DNA of 54,073 bases from JAUWKC01 sp035529895 (GTDB taxonomy: Bacteria; Planctomycetota; Phycisphaerae; Sedimentisphaerales; Anaerobacaceae): the NCBI GenBank assembly GCA_035529895.1, contig DATKVV010000045.1:1-54073 (forward strand), in the 5' to 3' direction. How positions within the stretch are numbered: the first letter of the stretch is position 1; every line of letters begins with the position of its first letter. Position numbers and translations under genes: made by a program. Under the pieces are notes generated by a model that saw only the letters and a program-made list of their open reading frames with translations, was not told the DNA's origin and did no database searches. Shown in pieces: positions 53,501-54,073 of the stretch.

Positions 53501-54073
53501 GTGTCGTGATACACACATTGTCGGTCTCCTCGACCGCCGGAGGCTCGGTCACGACGCCCGGCGAGGCAGGTCCATACCCGTACAGCTACGGCGAAAGCGC
53601 CTCGATAATCGCGCAGGCCGACCCGAACTACCACTTCGTGAGCTGGACGGGAACCGCCGTAACGGCAGGCAAGGTTGCCGGCCCCGGCTCAGCAAGCACT
53701 ACCGTTACGATGCACGGCGACTACACGGTTCAGGCAAACTTCACCATCAACCAGCACACATTGACAGTCTCTTCAACTGCAGGTGGCTCGGTCACGACGC
53801 CCGGCGAGGCAGGTCCATACCCGTACAGCTACGGCCAAAGCGCCTCGATAATCGCGCAGGCCGACCCGAACTACCACTTCGTGAGCTGGACGGGAACCGC
53901 CGTGACGGCAGGCAAGGTCGCCAGCCCCGGCTCAGCAAGCACTACCGTTACGATGCACGGCGACTACACGGTTCAGGCAAACTTCGCCATCAACCAGCAT
54001 ACATTGACGGTCTCCTCGACTACCGGCGGCTCGGTCACAACGCCCGGAGAGGCAGGTCCGTACCCGTACGACT
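50599..54073 (+). CDS. Very large multidomain surface protein (3' end outside window)
   Basis: Open from ATG 50599 to the right edge, at least 1,158 codons, so the product is longer. A signal-like hydrophobic stretch (LRILLLAEIVTLLGQYA) follows a basic start. Residues about 40-495 form a domain I do not recognise; TMWWQDGGHGGGRKWPILFAG and RCCCHATAFGG are its most distinctive parts, and similar alpha-rich regions occur in marine/planctomycete secreted proteins (memory only). Then Fn3 (about 498-589), Ig-like (about 593-675), a LamG/concanavalin-type domain (about 681-869, LVGYWKFDDGAGTQAVDSSG), a second Fn3 (about 872-967) and InlB-like 81-residue repeats from about 971. Likely a secreted adhesin or glycan-binding or degrading protein. 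Start has a poor ribosome-binding site. Confidence 0.9.
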   Translation, partial: MKKKTRYKSADGKRYPPLRILLLAEIVTLLGQYAYGATQLSQYGITWTFDRDYTVGQFATGDYWVVGPVTIAGINPPSENVGGRIKNGSMLNPDPTRGDDQGYDSDLDGELGSNSNPYIESLNVARKNGMPLSPSNTLTVQPGSSIISTISVENPASPNPWIQTAAVLTVLDAPASSGSFRPPYVGTDKTIRFNKSQLNYSLLAKLAPVATTPSSSEFNTWFERPWIDYVGSADGRLQHPRDNMVDNGYGRDMATRIGEASLILQLNFTDPQKETLLIGLVQYGIDLYGVVESGATTMWWQDGGHGGGRKWPILFAGLMLDDPNMKAIGSRAYNDPYFGEDHTTFYVEETSPGVYNNGLGGYSAGDVGLAEYGKWHNTIYASSWENKEWDAPGYYRCCCHATAFGGIVLSAHIMEGTASAKTLWNHKALFDYQDRYMDVEAQLSGDGHGVGGWKRQYSRFAEEMWDTYRAGYGCVWTRDNPSDIYSNGYNPCDLDSVPPLAPANLATTGQTESSITLSWTAPAAASDGDLASGYKIYRNGTHVGTALTNSFQDTGLAAQTTYNYDVNSLDDVGNESVSGATGTFSTAADDNPPSVVSVSANQTSVEIVFNEAMDQSSAENSDNYSINKGISVNAASLGADLVTVTLTTSSHADDAYTLTITNVKDAGGNTMSQTAVQYVYGLVGYWKFDDGAGTQAVDSSGRGNHGTLVNGPYWTTGKVGGALGFDGANDYVEIGAQDVSFPWTASFWVKREDSSNTNAALLDSINYSLKLEQYPSTNKVGFTAYGVADYTFNYEAPTGTWVHLVFVGSQAETRLYVNGTSADAVSTGISCPVARISSTTASRPLKGVIDEVRVYSRGLNAAEVLNLYNQASPPDTNGPVISSVQSSNITSVGATITWVTDENSNSQVEYGLDPNYGNTTELDANLVTSHSVALTDLVSETLYYYRVKSKDAAENESISEPNTFTTAGVVIHTLSVSSTAGGSVTTPGEAGPYPYSYGESASIIAQADPNYHFVSWTGTAVTAGKVAGPGSASTTVTMHGDYTVQANFTINQHTLTVSSTAGGSVTTPGEAGPYPYSYGQSASIIAQADPNYHFVSWTGTAVTAGKVASPGSASTTVTMHGDYTVQANFAINQHTLTVSSTTGGSVTTPGEAGPYPYD
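53512..54073 (+). repeat. 243-bp coding tandem repeats (InlB B-repeat-like, 81 residues)
   Basis: Three units begin at 53512, 53755 and 53998, each 243 bases apart and starting with a CACA(C/T)ATTG-like stretch; the third is cut by the window. The encoded unit starts HTL(S/T)VSST and ends QANF(T/A)INQ, with VTTPGEAGPYPY and ADPNYHFVSWTG inside. Near-identity of copies at base level suggests recent duplication or homogenisation. Units of this kind are the divergent InlB B-repeat family (PF18998-like), used as stalks in surface proteins. Confidence 0.88.

Noticed and set aside
53512..54073. CRISPR-like or non-coding tandem repeat
   Set aside because: Units are 243 bases, contiguous and in frame with a surface-protein gene, so they are protein repeats.
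1..54073. tRNA, rRNA, tmRNA, RNase P or SRP RNA genes
   Set aside because: No characteristic motifs were seen on either strand by eye; a covariance-model scan would settle this.

Overview
The window looks like a piece of a planctomycete chromosome, most likely the Phycisphaerae/Sedimentisphaerales side. This is inferred from the mix of a dockerin-like C-terminus, a class of H-x9-DG-type pseudopilin-like proteins, PAPG-type PEP-CTERM tails with WLRRRR ends, and large secreted glycosidases. No rRNA or tRNA anchors the taxonomy.

Layout. (1) Bases 1-7.4 kb, + strand: the end of a secreted dockerin-like protein with a very strong terminator, a type II pseudopilin, a GH78 alpha-L-rhamnosidase lipoprotein, and an SGNH-hydrolase/TPR membrane protein. 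(2) 7.4-12.0 kb: a decayed IS256-family transposase remnant beside a large GH106-like glycosidase on the minus strand. (3) 12.5-14.1 kb, + strand: a near-consensus promoter drives a Wza-type outer-membrane polysaccharide export lipoprotein and a four-helix membrane protein. (4) 14.5-17.1 kb, minus: two PEP-CTERM proteins and a third protein with a related P-A-V-P-G hydrophobic segment in its middle, followed upstream by a diverged copy of that gene's first codons. (5) 18.1-48.9 kb, minus: a long, mostly gapless array of about 24 genes for making, modifying and exporting an exopolysaccharide and for exosortase sorting. Read from its 5' end (high coordinates) it runs: EpsI-family protein, DUF2334-type deacetylase, Wzx flippase, hexapeptide acyltransferase, two GT2 enzymes, Wzy-like polymerase, GT2-NodB deacetylase fusion, FemAB-like protein, CelD-like acetyltransferase, Cys-containing unknown, phosphodiesterase, second CelD-like protein, GT4-like transferase, Gfo/Idh oxidoreductase, AKR-like TIM barrel, Alg14/Alg13-like pair, exosortase fusion, Wzz/Wzc-type chain-length ATPase, sugar transferase fusion, giant TPR protein, LuxR-type regulator. 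(6) 48.9-50.6 kb: a long stretch without a convincing gene. (7) 50.6 kb to the right edge, + strand: one open frame of at least 1,158 codons, running out of the window, with Fn3, Ig-like, LamG and 81-residue InlB-like repeats.

How it fits together (inference): the sugar transferase primes a lipid carrier, the GTs extend it, Wzx/Wzy/Wzz and the export lipoprotein move and polymerise it, deacetylases and acyl/aminoacyl transferases decorate it, and the exosortase with EpsI processes the PAPG-tailed proteins that probably become part of the same envelope or matrix. The most unusual element is the exosortase itself: its catalytic membrane domain is fused behind a degenerate nucleotidyltransferase plus left-handed beta-helix module, and a similar module is fused to the sugar transferase two genes further on.
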